The notes: a model not told the origin generated them from the sequence alone. A DNA stretch of 52,777 nt from Candidatus Gastranaerophilales bacterium (GCA_944324425.1 CALUWE010000012.1:1-52777); one strand, 5' to 3'; shown: positions 34,882-43,579, counted from the first letter of the stretch. Made by a program: numbers and translations.

Positions 34882-35003
34882 TTTTAATTACTCCAAATAT
34901 TGTATATTTTCTTTAAGATTCTTTTATATAGACACTTATTATTGTATTATAAATATTGGATAAACAGACAAATTCGGATTTTTGTAAACTTTAAGAGTGA
35001 GAT

Positions 35004-36752
35004 ATGTTTAATATACCCGGCGTAGATAAAAAACAAATAGTAGGGCTTGCGGTAACTCCCAATTTGGGTTTAGAGGCCTTGGTTTTTGATAAGAATGATA
35101 ATACCGTTGTTAAATACGGTCAGAAATTTCTTGAGTACAATATCGCATCTCGTGAAATTCAAGATTACAACACTTTAAGAAGCGCAATCGGCGACCTTTT
35201 TAACGAGCTGCAAATTCAAAAAGAAAAAGTGAATGTTTATCTTACTTTGCCGAATGTTCACTTTGGTTTCAGAAGCATTGAAGACCCTTCCATTGATTCC
35301 GACGCAATCGAGAGTATGATTTTGTCCGATGCAAGTGAATCTTATTTGTTTAAACAATCCGAACCTCAATCTGCTTGGGCTGATTTAAATGCCAGAACCG
35401 GTGCAACTTCAAAATATATTGCTCACTCATCCATACAAAGAAAGGTTGTTGAAGAAATTCAAGATGCCTGCATGGATATAGGCGTTGATATTGTAGGTAT
35501 TGAAGGCTCTACAACCGCAATCCCGAGAGGTGTTTATTTGACCGGTCTTGTGGATGATGTTGTTAAAGATAATAAAAATTGGGATATATTATTAATTAAC
35601 CCCAACAATTATGCAATTTTTCAAATGTCAGGCGCAAGGATACTTGATTATATTGAAGTGCCTTTTGCGATTATGTCATTTGAAGGCGAAGAAGTTTATA
35701 CTGCGTTGTCTGCTGCAATCCAGCAATATTTGCCGAATTATCCGGCTAAAAAGCTTGTAATTGTTTCTCAAACAGACAATGTTTCCGCACAGCTGTTAAA
35801 AACAGCGGTGATTTTTGATGAAGAAATGGTTTCCATTGATGCAAACAAATATGGCGAAAGGCCTTGTGCTAAAACCGCACCGAATGTTATAGAACAAACG
35901 GCGCTTTCAATGTCGCCTTCGGCTTTGGGTGCATCTTGCCCGAAGGTCGGCGGTTTTGCAATATTAAATGTTATGGGCGATATGAGCTATGACGGCATTG
36001 TAACCTATGGCACGCTTGAGATGGGCGATAAGGTTATTGAGGTTAACTCTGAAACCGTAATGAAATTTTCAATTTTTGCATCAGGAATTCTTTTGGCGCT
36101 GACGCTTATTGTGTGCGGAATATTTTTTGGTATTGCAGGTGTATTCGGCGGTAAGGCAAATGCAATGCAAACAAGAATTGATTCTTTAAATACGGAAATT
36201 ACTCAATTGGAAGCAAAGGTTGCAGCAGGAGTTGTAACTTTAATCAAGCAGATAAGCGAAAGCAATAAAACGGCAATTAACTATTATGATTCGCTTTCTA
36301 CCGATATTCCGCCGCATGTTTGGTTAACTTATTATATAAACAAAGACGGTAAAGAAGTCGGTATTGAAGGTTTTTCACTTGAGATTAACGATATTTACGA
36401 ATACTTTAAAAGCTTAAAAATGCTTGTTCCCAATTCCAATATCAAGCTTAATAAATTGGAAGTATTCCAAGATGAAGTTCAAAATACATCAACAGGCGAT
36501 GCCGATGATGTTGTGCTGAGCAACGATAACAATTCTTCTCAACCTTTTGCATTTGAAATTTCAAATACAACATACCAAAAGGGCTTTGACGAAAGAGGAA
36601 ATAAGATAGTCGGGGACGGTTCAAATTCCAACGGAGGCAACACACAGGCAAAGGCGGCTAAAATAAAAGCTTTTGCGGCAAGGGTTCAACCTCAGGATAA
36701 CAACATTCCGAAAGTTCCCGATGTTGAAATTAACCTAAAGGAAATTAAGTAA
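35004..36752 (+). CDS. PilM-PilN fusion, type IV pilus assembly
   Basis: The 582-residue protein joins two parts that are normally separate. Residues 1 to about 345 resemble PilM, the cytoplasmic actin-like protein of type IV pilus and type II secretion systems, although the first nucleotide-binding loop (normally DIGSSSVK) reads GLAVTPNLGLEAL. A membrane helix at about 354-378 follows, then a coiled coil (about 383-410) and a periplasmic ferredoxin-like part with TYYINKDGKEVGIEGFSLE, as in PilN. A Ser/Asn-rich stretch and a short extension end it. The next gene is PilO-like. In known systems the PilN N-terminus binds PilM, which makes the fusion plausible. GAGTGAG precedes the ATG. Confidence 0.75.
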   Translation: MFNIPGVDKKQIVGLAVTPNLGLEALVFDKNDNTVVKYGQKFLEYNIASREIQDYNTLRSAIGDLFNELQIQKEKVNVYLTLPNVHFGFRSIEDPSIDSDAIESMILSDASESYLFKQSEPQSAWADLNARTGATSKYIAHSSIQRKVVEEIQDACMDIGVDIVGIEGSTTAIPRGVYLTGLVDDVVKDNKNWDILLINPNNYAIFQMSGARILDYIEVPFAIMSFEGEEVYTALSAAIQQYLPNYPAKKLVIVSQTDNVSAQLLKTAVIFDEEMVSIDANKYGERPCAKTAPNVIEQTALSMSPSALGASCPKVGGFAILNVMGDMSYDGIVTYGTLEMGDKVIEVNSETVMKFSIFASGILLALTLIVCGIFFGIAGVFGGKANAMQTRIDSLNTEITQLEAKVAAGVVTLIKQISESNKTAINYYDSLSTDIPPHVWLTYYINKDGKEVGIEGFSLEINDIYEYFKSLKMLVPNSNIKLNKLEVFQDEVQNTSTGDADDVVLSNDNNSSQPFAFEISNTTYQKGFDERGNKIVGDGSNSNGGNTQAKAAKIKAFAARVQPQDNNIPKVPDVEINLKEIK

Positions 36753-36754
36753 AA

Positions 36755-37339
36755 ATGCAAATAAATTATCAGGATTTATTAAAAGAACAAATAGTTTTTC
36801 TGCTCATACCGCTTGTTTTGCTGCTGGTTTTGATTGGCGGCGGCGGATACGGTGTATTTCAGGCTTTTTCAAATATCGGTAAGTTCAGCAACAATTCAAA
36901 ACAGGTTCAGGAATTGACCGATAAGAAAATTGCTCTTGAGGCAAAATTGGCTCAGCAAAAAGACGAAGAAATGAACCCCAATGTTAAAAAGATATTTGAA
37001 CTTGAAGGCATGAAATTCGGGACGGATGCTTCCTTTGCTCCGTTGTTTGATAATGTTATTACAATTGCAAAAGAATCAGGTATCAGAATTCGCTCTGTTG
37101 ATTATAATTATGCTCCTGAAAAAGACCCTATTTTTGCAGCAAAATTGCCAGGGTATAATGTTTGCGAATTGGATACAACAGTTGTCGGAAAATATTCGGA
37201 AATTCAAACATTTTTAAAAACTTTATTAAGTGAAACGTATCTTGTAAACTTTGCACAAATTGAAATTGTTTCTTGGCAGAGAGATAAAAGTGTTTTGATT
37301 GCCAATTTAAAATTAAGATTTTATACAAGAACAAAATAA
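36755..37339 (+). CDS. PilO-like pilus assembly protein
   Basis: The 194-residue protein has a short cytoplasmic start, one membrane helix (about residues 13-35), a coiled coil (about 50-68, KQVQELTDKKIALEAKLAQQ) and a periplasmic ferredoxin-like domain, the same layout as PilO. Similarity is structural rather than by any fixed motif. It begins 2 bases after the PilM-PilN fusion gene with AAGGAAA as ribosome binding site, so the two are translated together. PilP and PilQ do not follow; the next gene is a convergent phosphoesterase. Confidence 0.7.
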   Translation: MQINYQDLLKEQIVFLLIPLVLLLVLIGGGGYGVFQAFSNIGKFSNNSKQVQELTDKKIALEAKLAQQKDEEMNPNVKKIFELEGMKFGTDASFAPLFDNVITIAKESGIRIRSVDYNYAPEKDPIFAAKLPGYNVCELDTTVVGKYSEIQTFLKTLLSETYLVNFAQIEIVSWQRDKSVLIANLKLRFYTRTK

Positions 37340-37347
37340 CGGCAACT

Positions 37348-38130
37348 TTAAATATAATCTATAACTAAAATTTCAGGCGGGCAGTTAAATCTTAAATGTA
37401 AAATGCTTGTGCCAAGCCCTTTGGTTGTGTATGTGAAGTTGTCAACAAAGCCTGATGCATATTTGCTGCCGTATTTTGACGGCACTATAACAGGGCCTAT
37501 AAACGGAATTCTAACCTGCCCCCCGTGGGTGTGGCCCGATAAAACAAGGTTTACCCTGTTTTTTGCTTTCGGTGTAATATCAGGCGAATGCGAAACTAAA
37601 ATGATGGGCGGTTTTGTTCCTTTTAGGGCTTTATCAAGGTCATAAAAGCTTGTTTGCATATCGGAAATTCCCGCAATGTAAATAGGGTTTCCATTGTGCA
37701 TAATTTTTTCATTTTCATTCTCTAAAACTTTTATGCCGTTTTTTACAAGGGCTTGTTTTATATATTTATTATCCTTGTGGTAGTCATGGTTTCCCATAAC
37801 GGAATAAATTCCGTATTTAGATTTCATTTCGGAAATTTTTTTTGCCGCATAATCCATATCCATTGAAAATTTGGCATTGTGCATAATAACATAGTCGCCG
37901 CCTGAAATAATAACATCGGGGCTTTGTTCGTTTACTTTTTTGATAATTCTATCAAGCCTTGATTTTGCCTGTTTTGAAAGGTGAAAATCCGAAACGAAGA
38001 CAATCCTCAAATCTTTAATTTCATCTGATTTTAGGGTTAATTTTTTAACCGTAATTAAATTAGGTTCAATTAAAAATCCGTAAACTGCGAGTAATAAAAT
38101 TATAGAAATTATAATTTGTTTTATTGTCAT
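37348..38130 (-). CDS. Membrane-anchored calcineurin-like phosphoesterase (YkuE/LpxG-like)
   Basis: The 260-residue protein has an N-terminal membrane helix (about residues 4-22) and a complete phosphoesterase site: Asp48 and His50 in SDFHLS, Asp79 in GGDY, Asn114-His115-Asp116 in MGNHD, VSHSPD and the SGHTHGGQVRIP segment. Proteins of this type include YkuE/YaeI and the chlamydial UDP-diacylglucosamine hydrolase LpxG. As lpxK is in this window and lpxH/lpxI are not seen here, an LpxG-like role in lipid A synthesis is possible but unproven. It is convergent with the PilO-like gene, with an 8-base gap. Confidence 0.82.
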   Translation of the reverse strand: MTIKQIIISIILLLAVYGFLIEPNLITVKKLTLKSDEIKDLRIVFVSDFHLSKQAKSRLDRIIKKVNEQSPDVIISGGDYVIMHNAKFSMDMDYAAKKISEMKSKYGIYSVMGNHDYHKDNKYIKQALVKNGIKVLENENEKIMHNGNPIYIAGISDMQTSFYDLDKALKGTKPPIILVSHSPDITPKAKNRVNLVLSGHTHGGQVRIPFIGPVIVPSKYGSKYASGFVDNFTYTTKGLGTSILHLRFNCPPEILVIDYI

Positions 38131-38208
38131 AAGTTAAGTTTACAATAAAATTTTGAAAATATCTTATTTTGAGGGTATACTTTTTATAAATATTTTTTGG
38201 AGTTTAAA

Positions 38209-38766
38209 ATGCCTTTTGAATTTGAAAAAACGGAATTAGACGGTGTTATTTTAGTAAAACCCAAAGTTTTTGGCGATAACAGGGGGTTTTTTCTTGAAAC
38301 GTATAAAAAGAAAGATTTTATTTTAGCGGGAATAAATGAAGATTTTATTCAGGATAACCATTCAAAATCAAGTTTTGGTGTTTTAAGGGGCCTTCATTTT
38401 CAAAAAAACCCGAATGCTCAAGCCAAACTTGTTCGCTGCACAAAAGGTGAAATATTGGATGTTGCCGTTGATATAAGGGCGGGTTCTCCTACATTTTTAA
38501 AATGGACAAAAAGAAAACTGACGGAAGAAAACAAATATCAATTGTTTATTCCAAAAGGCTTTGCCCATGGGTTTGTCGCTTTATCTGATGTGGTTGAAGT
38601 TATGTATAAAGTTTCCGGTGATTACAGCCCAAAAGATGAAATGGGCATTTTGTGGTGTGATAAAGACATAAACATTGATTGGGGCATAGATTTTGAACCC
38701 AACTTATCCGAAAAAGATAAAAATGCAAAAACTATAAAAGAAATAAATAAAGAGGATTTATTATGA
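38209..38766 (+). CDS. rfbC: dTDP-4-dehydrorhamnose 3,5-epimerase
   Basis: RfbC (RmlC) epimerises dTDP-4-keto-6-deoxyglucose on the way to dTDP-L-rhamnose. The 185-residue protein shows the family motifs NRGFFLETY, QDNHSKSSFGVLRGLHFQ with catalytic His63, and GFAHGFVALSD. Its size is normal. The ATG at 38209 is chosen over a TTG at 38197 because TGGAG lies 6 bases before it and the TTG is too close to the site. rfbD overlaps its end by 4 bases. The synthase genes rfbA and rfbB are not in the window. Confidence 0.95.
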   Translation: MPFEFEKTELDGVILVKPKVFGDNRGFFLETYKKKDFILAGINEDFIQDNHSKSSFGVLRGLHFQKNPNAQAKLVRCTKGEILDVAVDIRAGSPTFLKWTKRKLTEENKYQLFIPKGFAHGFVALSDVVEVMYKVSGDYSPKDEMGILWCDKDINIDWGIDFEPNLSEKDKNAKTIKEINKEDLL

Positions 38767-39587
38767 AAGTTTTAATAACAGGCGCAAAAGGAATGCTCGG
38801 GCAAGATTTGTGCCCGACATTAGAAGATTTAGGGTGTTTTTTAATTGAAACGGATATTGATAACTTAGATATTACAAAAAAAGAAGATGTTGAAGAATTT
38901 GTTTCAAAAGCTCATCCCGATTTAATTATTCACCTTGCAGCTTATACAAATGTTGATAAAGCGGAAGAGGAAGAAGAAAAAGCGGAATTAATTAATGCGG
39001 TCGGAACCGAAAATATTGCACTTGCTGCAAGTAAAATTGATGTTCCTCTTATCTATATTTCAACGGATTATGTTTTTGACGGAAGTAAAAATTCACCCTA
39101 TTTGCCGACAGATAAGGTAAACCCCATAAATGCTTACGGCAGAACAAAATTAAAAGGGGAAGAACTTGTTCAAAAACATTGCAAAAAATATTACATTGCA
39201 AGAACAAGCTGGCTTTATGGCATGTATGGCAAAAATTTTGTTGATACAATGCTTAGTTTAAAAGATAAAGATGAATTAAAAGTTGTTGATGATCAGTGGG
39301 GAACACCAACTTGGACAATGGATTTAGCAGGCGCCATTATGACATTGTTAAATAAGCCATACGGAATTTATCATCTATCAGGCGGCGGTAAACCAACCAC
39401 TTGGTATAATTTTGCAAAAACAATTTTTGAATTAAGCAATTTGGAAGTTAACCTTAAACCTTGCACAACGGAAGAATTTAAAAGGCCTGCAAACCGCCCG
39501 AAATATTCCGTTATGGATAACGGAAAAATGTTAAGGGATTGGAAGCTTGCCTTAAAAGATTATTTGAATTTAAAATTTGAAGATTAA
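38763..39587 (+). CDS. rfbD: dTDP-4-dehydrorhamnose reductase
   Basis: RfbD (RmlD) makes dTDP-L-rhamnose with NAD(P)H. The 274-residue short-chain dehydrogenase has the N-terminal nucleotide loop ITGAKGMLGQDL, LAAYTNVDKAE, STDYVFDG and the catalytic YGRTKLKGE (Tyr and Lys). It overlaps rfbC by ATGA, giving coupled translation. Rhamnose would go to surface polysaccharide, possibly the LPS made with lpxK. A strong terminator follows. Confidence 0.95.
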   Translation: MKVLITGAKGMLGQDLCPTLEDLGCFLIETDIDNLDITKKEDVEEFVSKAHPDLIIHLAAYTNVDKAEEEEEKAELINAVGTENIALAASKIDVPLIYISTDYVFDGSKNSPYLPTDKVNPINAYGRTKLKGEELVQKHCKKYYIARTSWLYGMYGKNFVDTMLSLKDKDELKVVDDQWGTPTWTMDLAGAIMTLLNKPYGIYHLSGGGKPTTWYNFAKTIFELSNLEVNLKPCTTEEFKRPANRPKYSVMDNGKMLRDWKLALKDYLNLKFED

Positions 39588-39611
39588 AAAAAGGGCTTAT
39601 GCCCTTTTTTT
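39586..39611. terminator. Bidirectional terminator after rfbD
   Basis: A run of A, then GGGC-TTAT-GCCC, then a run of T forms a stem of 11 bp. It overlaps the last base of the rfbD stop and two bases of the stop codon of the convergent gene, so one hairpin serves both. Confidence 0.88.
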
Positions 39612-41250
39612 AATAAAGCCTTGTATCAGGTGTATAGTGAACATTCGGGTGCTTTTTAAAATGGCTTTTAAATAAGTCATGGATATTTATGCCTAAATGT
39701 TCGGATGATTCATACATTTTTTTAATTTTGTCATCTGCAGCTTTATTAAAATATTTTTCAACATTTGCAATTCTGTATTTTTTATTTGGGTCAATTGTTT
39801 CATCGGTATCGGTTAATGTTATATATCGGCATAATTCATCGCCTATAATTCCTCTGTCATATGCCGCCATAAAGCCTGTTTTATCTATTTTTAAGCCTGA
39901 ATAATGGACAAGAGGATTTTTTTCGGTGTCAACCCTGTTAAACAGGAAATTATCCAAAACCATATAGGCAAGCTCTCTGCCTGAAACATCATTCACCACA
40001 ACATTTGCAACTTTGTGGTTAATACCTGTCATACAGTTTGCAATTTCTATGGGAGAAGTTTTTGGCGAATCTTTTGAAATTTTGAAGCCCGATCTTATTG
40101 CGCTTGCATTTAAGGCAAAAATTTGAACGGTCGGGTCGTATTCTCTAATTTCTTCCCTTATTGAATCCAAAACAAAATTTGCAAGATGGTTATTTTTGTT
40201 TCTTATGTTGTCTGTTGAAAGGGCGGCTATACCGTCTGATGTAATCGAATAAACCGGCACCACGTCTTTTTCAAAAAGGGTTTTATAAAATCTGCCCAAT
40301 TCTCCTTGTTGTATCGAGCCTTCATATGGCCTTAATTCTTTTATTTGAATTTCTTTTTTGCCGTTATCATCAATTATTATTTTTGCGTTTGCAATCTTTT
40401 GAAAGTTCTGTGAAAGCGCAATAATAGGCGTTCCGTTTACATATCTTGTTTCGTCTTTGTGTTCATGTGCGTCAAATGCAAGGTTAATATCCGATTCTTT
40501 TGCAAGTTCATCAGCCAAATTAACACCGGTGTGGCATGTTAAAACAACAATGCCGCTTGGGTTTTCATCCCTAAACTGTTCAATTCTTTGTTTGATAAGC
40601 GCCCTTGTTTTTTGTGTTTGGTTGGGGCTTACAAATTTTTGGGGTATTCTGTAATTTTCAATTAATTCTAAACCCTTATGGTCATTTAAATAATATTCCA
40701 AATTAACCGGCATTATACCCAAATTTAAAACCGGATATTCTTTTTCGGGGTCTTTATCATCGGGAACGGTTGTTATTTTTTCCCTTACAATTTTGCCTTC
40801 ACGAATTGCTTCATATAAGCCTGTGGAATTTTCAAAATCAAGGTTTGTTGCAATTACATCGGCATCAATATTTCTCATTGCCTGATGAAAAAGTTCAACA
40901 CCACCGTCTGTTTCGTGGTTTCCGGGGACAAAAATGCTTTTTGTCCTTGGATATTTTTCCTTAATTTTTCCTATAAACCTGTTCAGCATTTCTGTTTGGA
41001 ATTTTATCAAGGGTTTAGTTGGGTCTGTCAAATAGCCTGTTTTGCCGCCTGAAATAAACCAATCGCCGCCTATAACCAAAAAATTCTTTTTACCCTTTTC
41101 CTCTTTTTCAAAAACGTCTTTTTCATTTTTCATTAAAGTTTGATAGCCTCTGTCTGCAAGTTCCAAATTGCCGTGAACATCTGACATGGCATTATAATTT
41201 ATTGTTGCGCCTTTGAAATTTATGTTGCTTGAGAAACTGTTAATTTGCAT
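39610..41250 (-). CDS. UshA-like metallophosphoesterase/5'-nucleotidase
   Basis: The 546-residue protein has the two-domain layout of UshA/CpdB nucleotidases: an N-terminal metallophosphoesterase domain with SDVHGN (Asp24, His26), IGGDW, PGNHE, LTCHTGVN and DAHEHKDE, then a C-terminal domain beginning about residue 340 that includes NASAIRSGFKIS and a region like VVVNDVSGRELAYMVLD. GHxH of the usual motif reads AHEH. No signal peptide is seen; instead it begins MQINSFSSNINFKGATINYN, an N-terminus similar in style to the GH13 protein at 3748. Nucleotide or other phosphoester hydrolysis is expected; substrate unknown. It is monocistronic. Confidence 0.83.
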   Translation of the reverse strand: MQINSFSSNINFKGATINYNAMSDVHGNLELADRGYQTLMKNEKDVFEKEEKGKKNFLVIGGDWFISGGKTGYLTDPTKPLIKFQTEMLNRFIGKIKEKYPRTKSIFVPGNHETDGGVELFHQAMRNIDADVIATNLDFENSTGLYEAIREGKIVREKITTVPDDKDPEKEYPVLNLGIMPVNLEYYLNDHKGLELIENYRIPQKFVSPNQTQKTRALIKQRIEQFRDENPSGIVVLTCHTGVNLADELAKESDINLAFDAHEHKDETRYVNGTPIIALSQNFQKIANAKIIIDDNGKKEIQIKELRPYEGSIQQGELGRFYKTLFEKDVVPVYSITSDGIAALSTDNIRNKNNHLANFVLDSIREEIREYDPTVQIFALNASAIRSGFKISKDSPKTSPIEIANCMTGINHKVANVVVNDVSGRELAYMVLDNFLFNRVDTEKNPLVHYSGLKIDKTGFMAAYDRGIIGDELCRYITLTDTDETIDPNKKYRIANVEKYFNKAADDKIKKMYESSEHLGINIHDLFKSHFKKHPNVHYTPDTRLY

Positions 41251-41406
41251 ATCTTTTTAAATCTGAAACATATAAAAAATTGCTAAATAAAAACTTTTTA
41301 GACTAAAAAATTTACCTTTTTTATAAAACAAAAGGTTAAATTTATAAAATTTATATTTAATTTTAATTTTTGTAACAAAATTTGCTATTTAATTAAAAAA
41401 TAACTG

Positions 41407-41435
41407 TTGACTGTATATTTTGTTTATATTAAATT
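41407..41435 (+). promoter_or_regulatory. Promoter of the S10 ribosomal protein operon
   Basis: TTGACT (5 of 6) is followed at 16-17 bases by TTAAAT/TAAATT (4 of 6). A very A/T-rich stretch of about 100 bases upstream could be an UP element. Confidence 0.5.
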
Positions 41436-41439
41436 TGAT

Positions 41440-41463
41440 TTTGCGCATTTATAGGTGCGCAAA
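41440..41463 (+). promoter_or_regulatory. Leader hairpin of the S10 operon
   Basis: An 8-bp perfect stem TTTGCGCA/TGCGCAAA with an 8-base loop lies near the probable transcript 5' end, 34 bases before rpsJ. It could be a regulatory leader structure or a transcript-protecting hairpin; no T-run makes a plain terminator unlikely. Confidence 0.5.
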
Positions 41464-41496
41464 TTTACTAGTGACAAAAAAATTGGAAATTGAAAA

Positions 41497-41817
41497 ATGG
41501 AAAATACAGCAAAAAGATCAAGAATTAGAGTATGCCTTAAGGCATATGACCACAAATTGATTGATTCTTCAGCTTTAAAAATCGTAGAAACTGCGAAAAG
41601 AACAGATGCAACAGTATCAGGTCCTATTCCTCTTCCTACAAAAAGAAGAATCTATTGCGTTTTGAGATCGCCTCACGTAGATAAAAAATCTCGTGAACAT
41701 TTCGAAATGAGAACCCACAAAAGAATCATAGACATTTATGATCCGACACAGCAAACAACAGAAGAACTTTCAAGAATGGATTTGCCCGCAGGCGTAGATA
41801 TTGAAGTTAAACTGTAA
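41497..41817 (+). CDS. rpsJ: Ribosomal protein S10 (uS10)
   Basis: The 106-residue protein of the 30S head has the family segments [45 protein letters not shown] (read across residues 40-69) and [12 protein letters not shown]. Length is normal. It opens the S10 cluster; the str-operon genes (rpsL, rpsG, fusA, tuf) do not precede it. A 173-base structured gap separates it from rplC, unlike the tight spacing after that. Confidence 0.97.
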   Translation: MENTAKRSRIRVCLKAYDHKLIDSSALKIVETAKRTDATVSGPIPLPTKRRIYCVLRSPHVDKKSREHFEMRTHKRIIDIYDPTQQTTEELSRMDLPAGVDIEVKL

Positions 41818-41879
41818 AGTTTGAAAAGCACATCTTGAAGCAACATTGAAAATTGAATAAAAGAATGTGAACTGTAAAT

Positions 41880-41917
41880 AGGGTAGAGTTTAAAAGCTTC
41901 AGTTTAAACAAAGCCCT
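41880..41917 (+). promoter_or_regulatory. Structured spacer between rpsJ and rplC
   Basis: GTTTAAA (41888-41894) pairs perfectly with TTTAAAC (41903-41909) over an 8-base loop, and an outer AGGG (41880-41883) can pair with CCCT (41914-41917). The whole 173-base gap carries no gene I can support; it is a candidate site for autoregulation or RNA processing. Confidence 0.45.
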
Positions 41918-41990
41918 CAAAACAAAAAGTAATTACAACCAGAGAAAAACCACTAAAATGGCAGCTCTCACAAAAGAAAGGTAAAATCGA

Positions 41991-42626
41991 ATGACATTAG
42001 GTGTTATTGGAGAAAAACTCGGAATGACACAAGTGTATGACGAAAACGGCTTGTGTATTCCCGTTACTGTAATTAAAGTTGAACCCGCTACGGTTTGTCA
42101 GGTAAAGACAATTGAAACCGACGGGTACAACGCAATACAAGTTGGTGTGGTAAGCGCTAAAGAAAAACATTTAACAAAAGCGCAATTAGGCCATTTCAAG
42201 AAAAATAATCTTGAAAACTTCCGCCATCTTCAAGAATTCAGAGTAGACAACCCTGCTGATTATACCGTTGGTCAAAAAATTGATTTATCAGTTTTATCGG
42301 AAACAGCAAAAGTTGATGTAACAGGTAAATCAATCGGTAAAGGTTTCCAAGGTACCGTTAAACGCCACAACTTCTCAAGAGGTCCAATGGCTCACGGTTC
42401 AAAAAACCATAGAGAACCAGGTTCAATCGGCGCAGGTACAACCCCGGGCCGTATTTACAAAGGCAAAAGAATGGCCGGTAATATGGGCAACGAAAGAGTT
42501 ACAACTTCAAAATTAACAGTTGTAAGAGTAGATGCAGACAAAAATTTATTATTAGTTAAGGGCTCAGTTCCGGGTCCTGAAGGCAAATTGGTTACAATTA
42601 AACCTTCAAGAACAAAATGGAATTAG
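41991..42626 (+). CDS. rplC: Ribosomal protein L3 (uL3)
   Basis: L3 binds near the peptidyl-transferase centre and starts 50S assembly. The 211-residue protein begins MTLGVIGEKLGMTQVYDENG and has the conserved loop HGSKNHREPGSIGAGTTPGR and GKRMAGNMG. AAAGG lies 9 bases before the ATG. rplD follows after 12 bases. Confidence 0.97.
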   Translation: MTLGVIGEKLGMTQVYDENGLCIPVTVIKVEPATVCQVKTIETDGYNAIQVGVVSAKEKHLTKAQLGHFKKNNLENFRHLQEFRVDNPADYTVGQKIDLSVLSETAKVDVTGKSIGKGFQGTVKRHNFSRGPMAHGSKNHREPGSIGAGTTPGRIYKGKRMAGNMGNERVTTSKLTVVRVDADKNLLLVKGSVPGPEGKLVTIKPSRTKWN

Positions 42627-42638
42627 AGGTAATTAAAA

Positions 42639-43271
42639 ATGACACAGAAAACATTATTAAATATTCAAGGCAGCCAAATTGGCGATGTGAACCTCGATGA
42701 CGCTGTATTTGCAGTTGAACCGAATGTTCATGTTATGCACTTGGCTCTTAAAAGACAATTAAACAATGCAAGACAAGGTTCTGCTAATTCTAAAACAAGA
42801 TCAGAAGTTTCAGGCGGCGGCAGAAAACCTTGGAAACAAAAAGGTACAGGCCGTGCTCGTGCAGGTTCAATCAGAAGCCCCTTATTTGCAGGCGGCGGTG
42901 TTTCATTTGGCCCTAAACCAAGAAGCTATGAAACAAACCTTCCTCAAAAAGCAAGAAAACTTGCATTGAAATCAGCTCTTTCAGCTAAAGTTGAAGTTGT
43001 TACCGTTGTTAAAGATTTTGCAGAATTAACGGAACCAAAAACAAAAGCTATGGCTAAAATTTTATCAGACATTAAAGCAACAGGTAAAATCTTAGTTATT
43101 GCAGACCTTAAAGCTGAAGAAAACAAAAATCTTGAACTCGCTGCAAGAAACATTGCATCAGTCAAGCTTTTATACCCATCAAATTTAAACGTTAAAGACT
43201 TAATTGAAGCAGATTCAATCGTGATGACAGAAAATGCTATCAATGAAATTACCGAAAGGTTGGCAAAATAA
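42639..43271 (+). CDS. rplD: Ribosomal protein L4 (uL4)
   Basis: The 210-residue protein has the exit-tunnel loop KTRSEVSGGGRKPWKQKGTG and RARAGSIRSPLFAGGGVSFG, typical of L4. In E. coli L4 represses its own operon through the leader RNA; whether this happens here is unknown, but the leader and the rpsJ-rplC spacer are both structured. It overlaps rplW by one base (TAATG). Confidence 0.97.
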   Translation: MTQKTLLNIQGSQIGDVNLDDAVFAVEPNVHVMHLALKRQLNNARQGSANSKTRSEVSGGGRKPWKQKGTGRARAGSIRSPLFAGGGVSFGPKPRSYETNLPQKARKLALKSALSAKVEVVTVVKDFAELTEPKTKAMAKILSDIKATGKILVIADLKAEENKNLELAARNIASVKLLYPSNLNVKDLIEADSIVMTENAINEITERLAK

Positions 43272-43579
43272 TGGCAAAGACAAGAACCAACAAAGAAAAA
43301 TTATATGATGTAATTAAAAAGCCTTTAATAACTGAAAAATCTATGATGGCAGTTCAAAACGGCCAATATACATTTGAAGTTACAAGCGATGCAACAAAAG
43401 TTGAAATCGCACAGGCTATTGAACTTGCTTATCCTGACAGAAAAGTTAAGAAAGTAAGAACAGTATATATGCCATCTCACACAAAAAGAATCGGCATGAA
43501 ATTTGGTAGAACTCAAAGTGGTAAGAAAGCTATCGTTACAATCGAAGGCGAACCTATCCAAGAATTAACAGGAGTATAG
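43271..43579 (+). CDS. rplW: Ribosomal protein L23 (uL23)
   Basis: The 102-residue protein at the tunnel exit has IKKPLITEKSMMAVQNGQY near residue 15 and a C-terminal VTIEGEPIQEL. Length is normal for the bacterial form. Its start shares a base with the rplD stop codon; rplB follows after 3 bases. Confidence 0.96.
   Translation: MAKTRTNKEKLYDVIKKPLITEKSMMAVQNGQYTFEVTSDATKVEIAQAIELAYPDRKVKKVRTVYMPSHTKRIGMKFGRTQSGKKAIVTIEGEPIQELTGV

Noticed and set aside
34960-34994. Minus-strand TAAAGTTT with CCGAATT upstream of rlmB as a FliA promoter
   Set aside because: The boxes are only 7-8 bases apart, too close for this promoter class.
41814-41840. TAAAGTTT at the end of rpsJ as a fourth FliA promoter
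   Set aside because: The expected -10 eleven bases later shows nothing like GCCGATAA, and the site overlaps the rpsJ stop codon.
41958-41984. Eight-residue leader ORF before rplC (MAALTKER)
   Set aside because: It has no ribosome binding site, no run of regulatory codons, and its end is simply the ribosome binding site of rplC.
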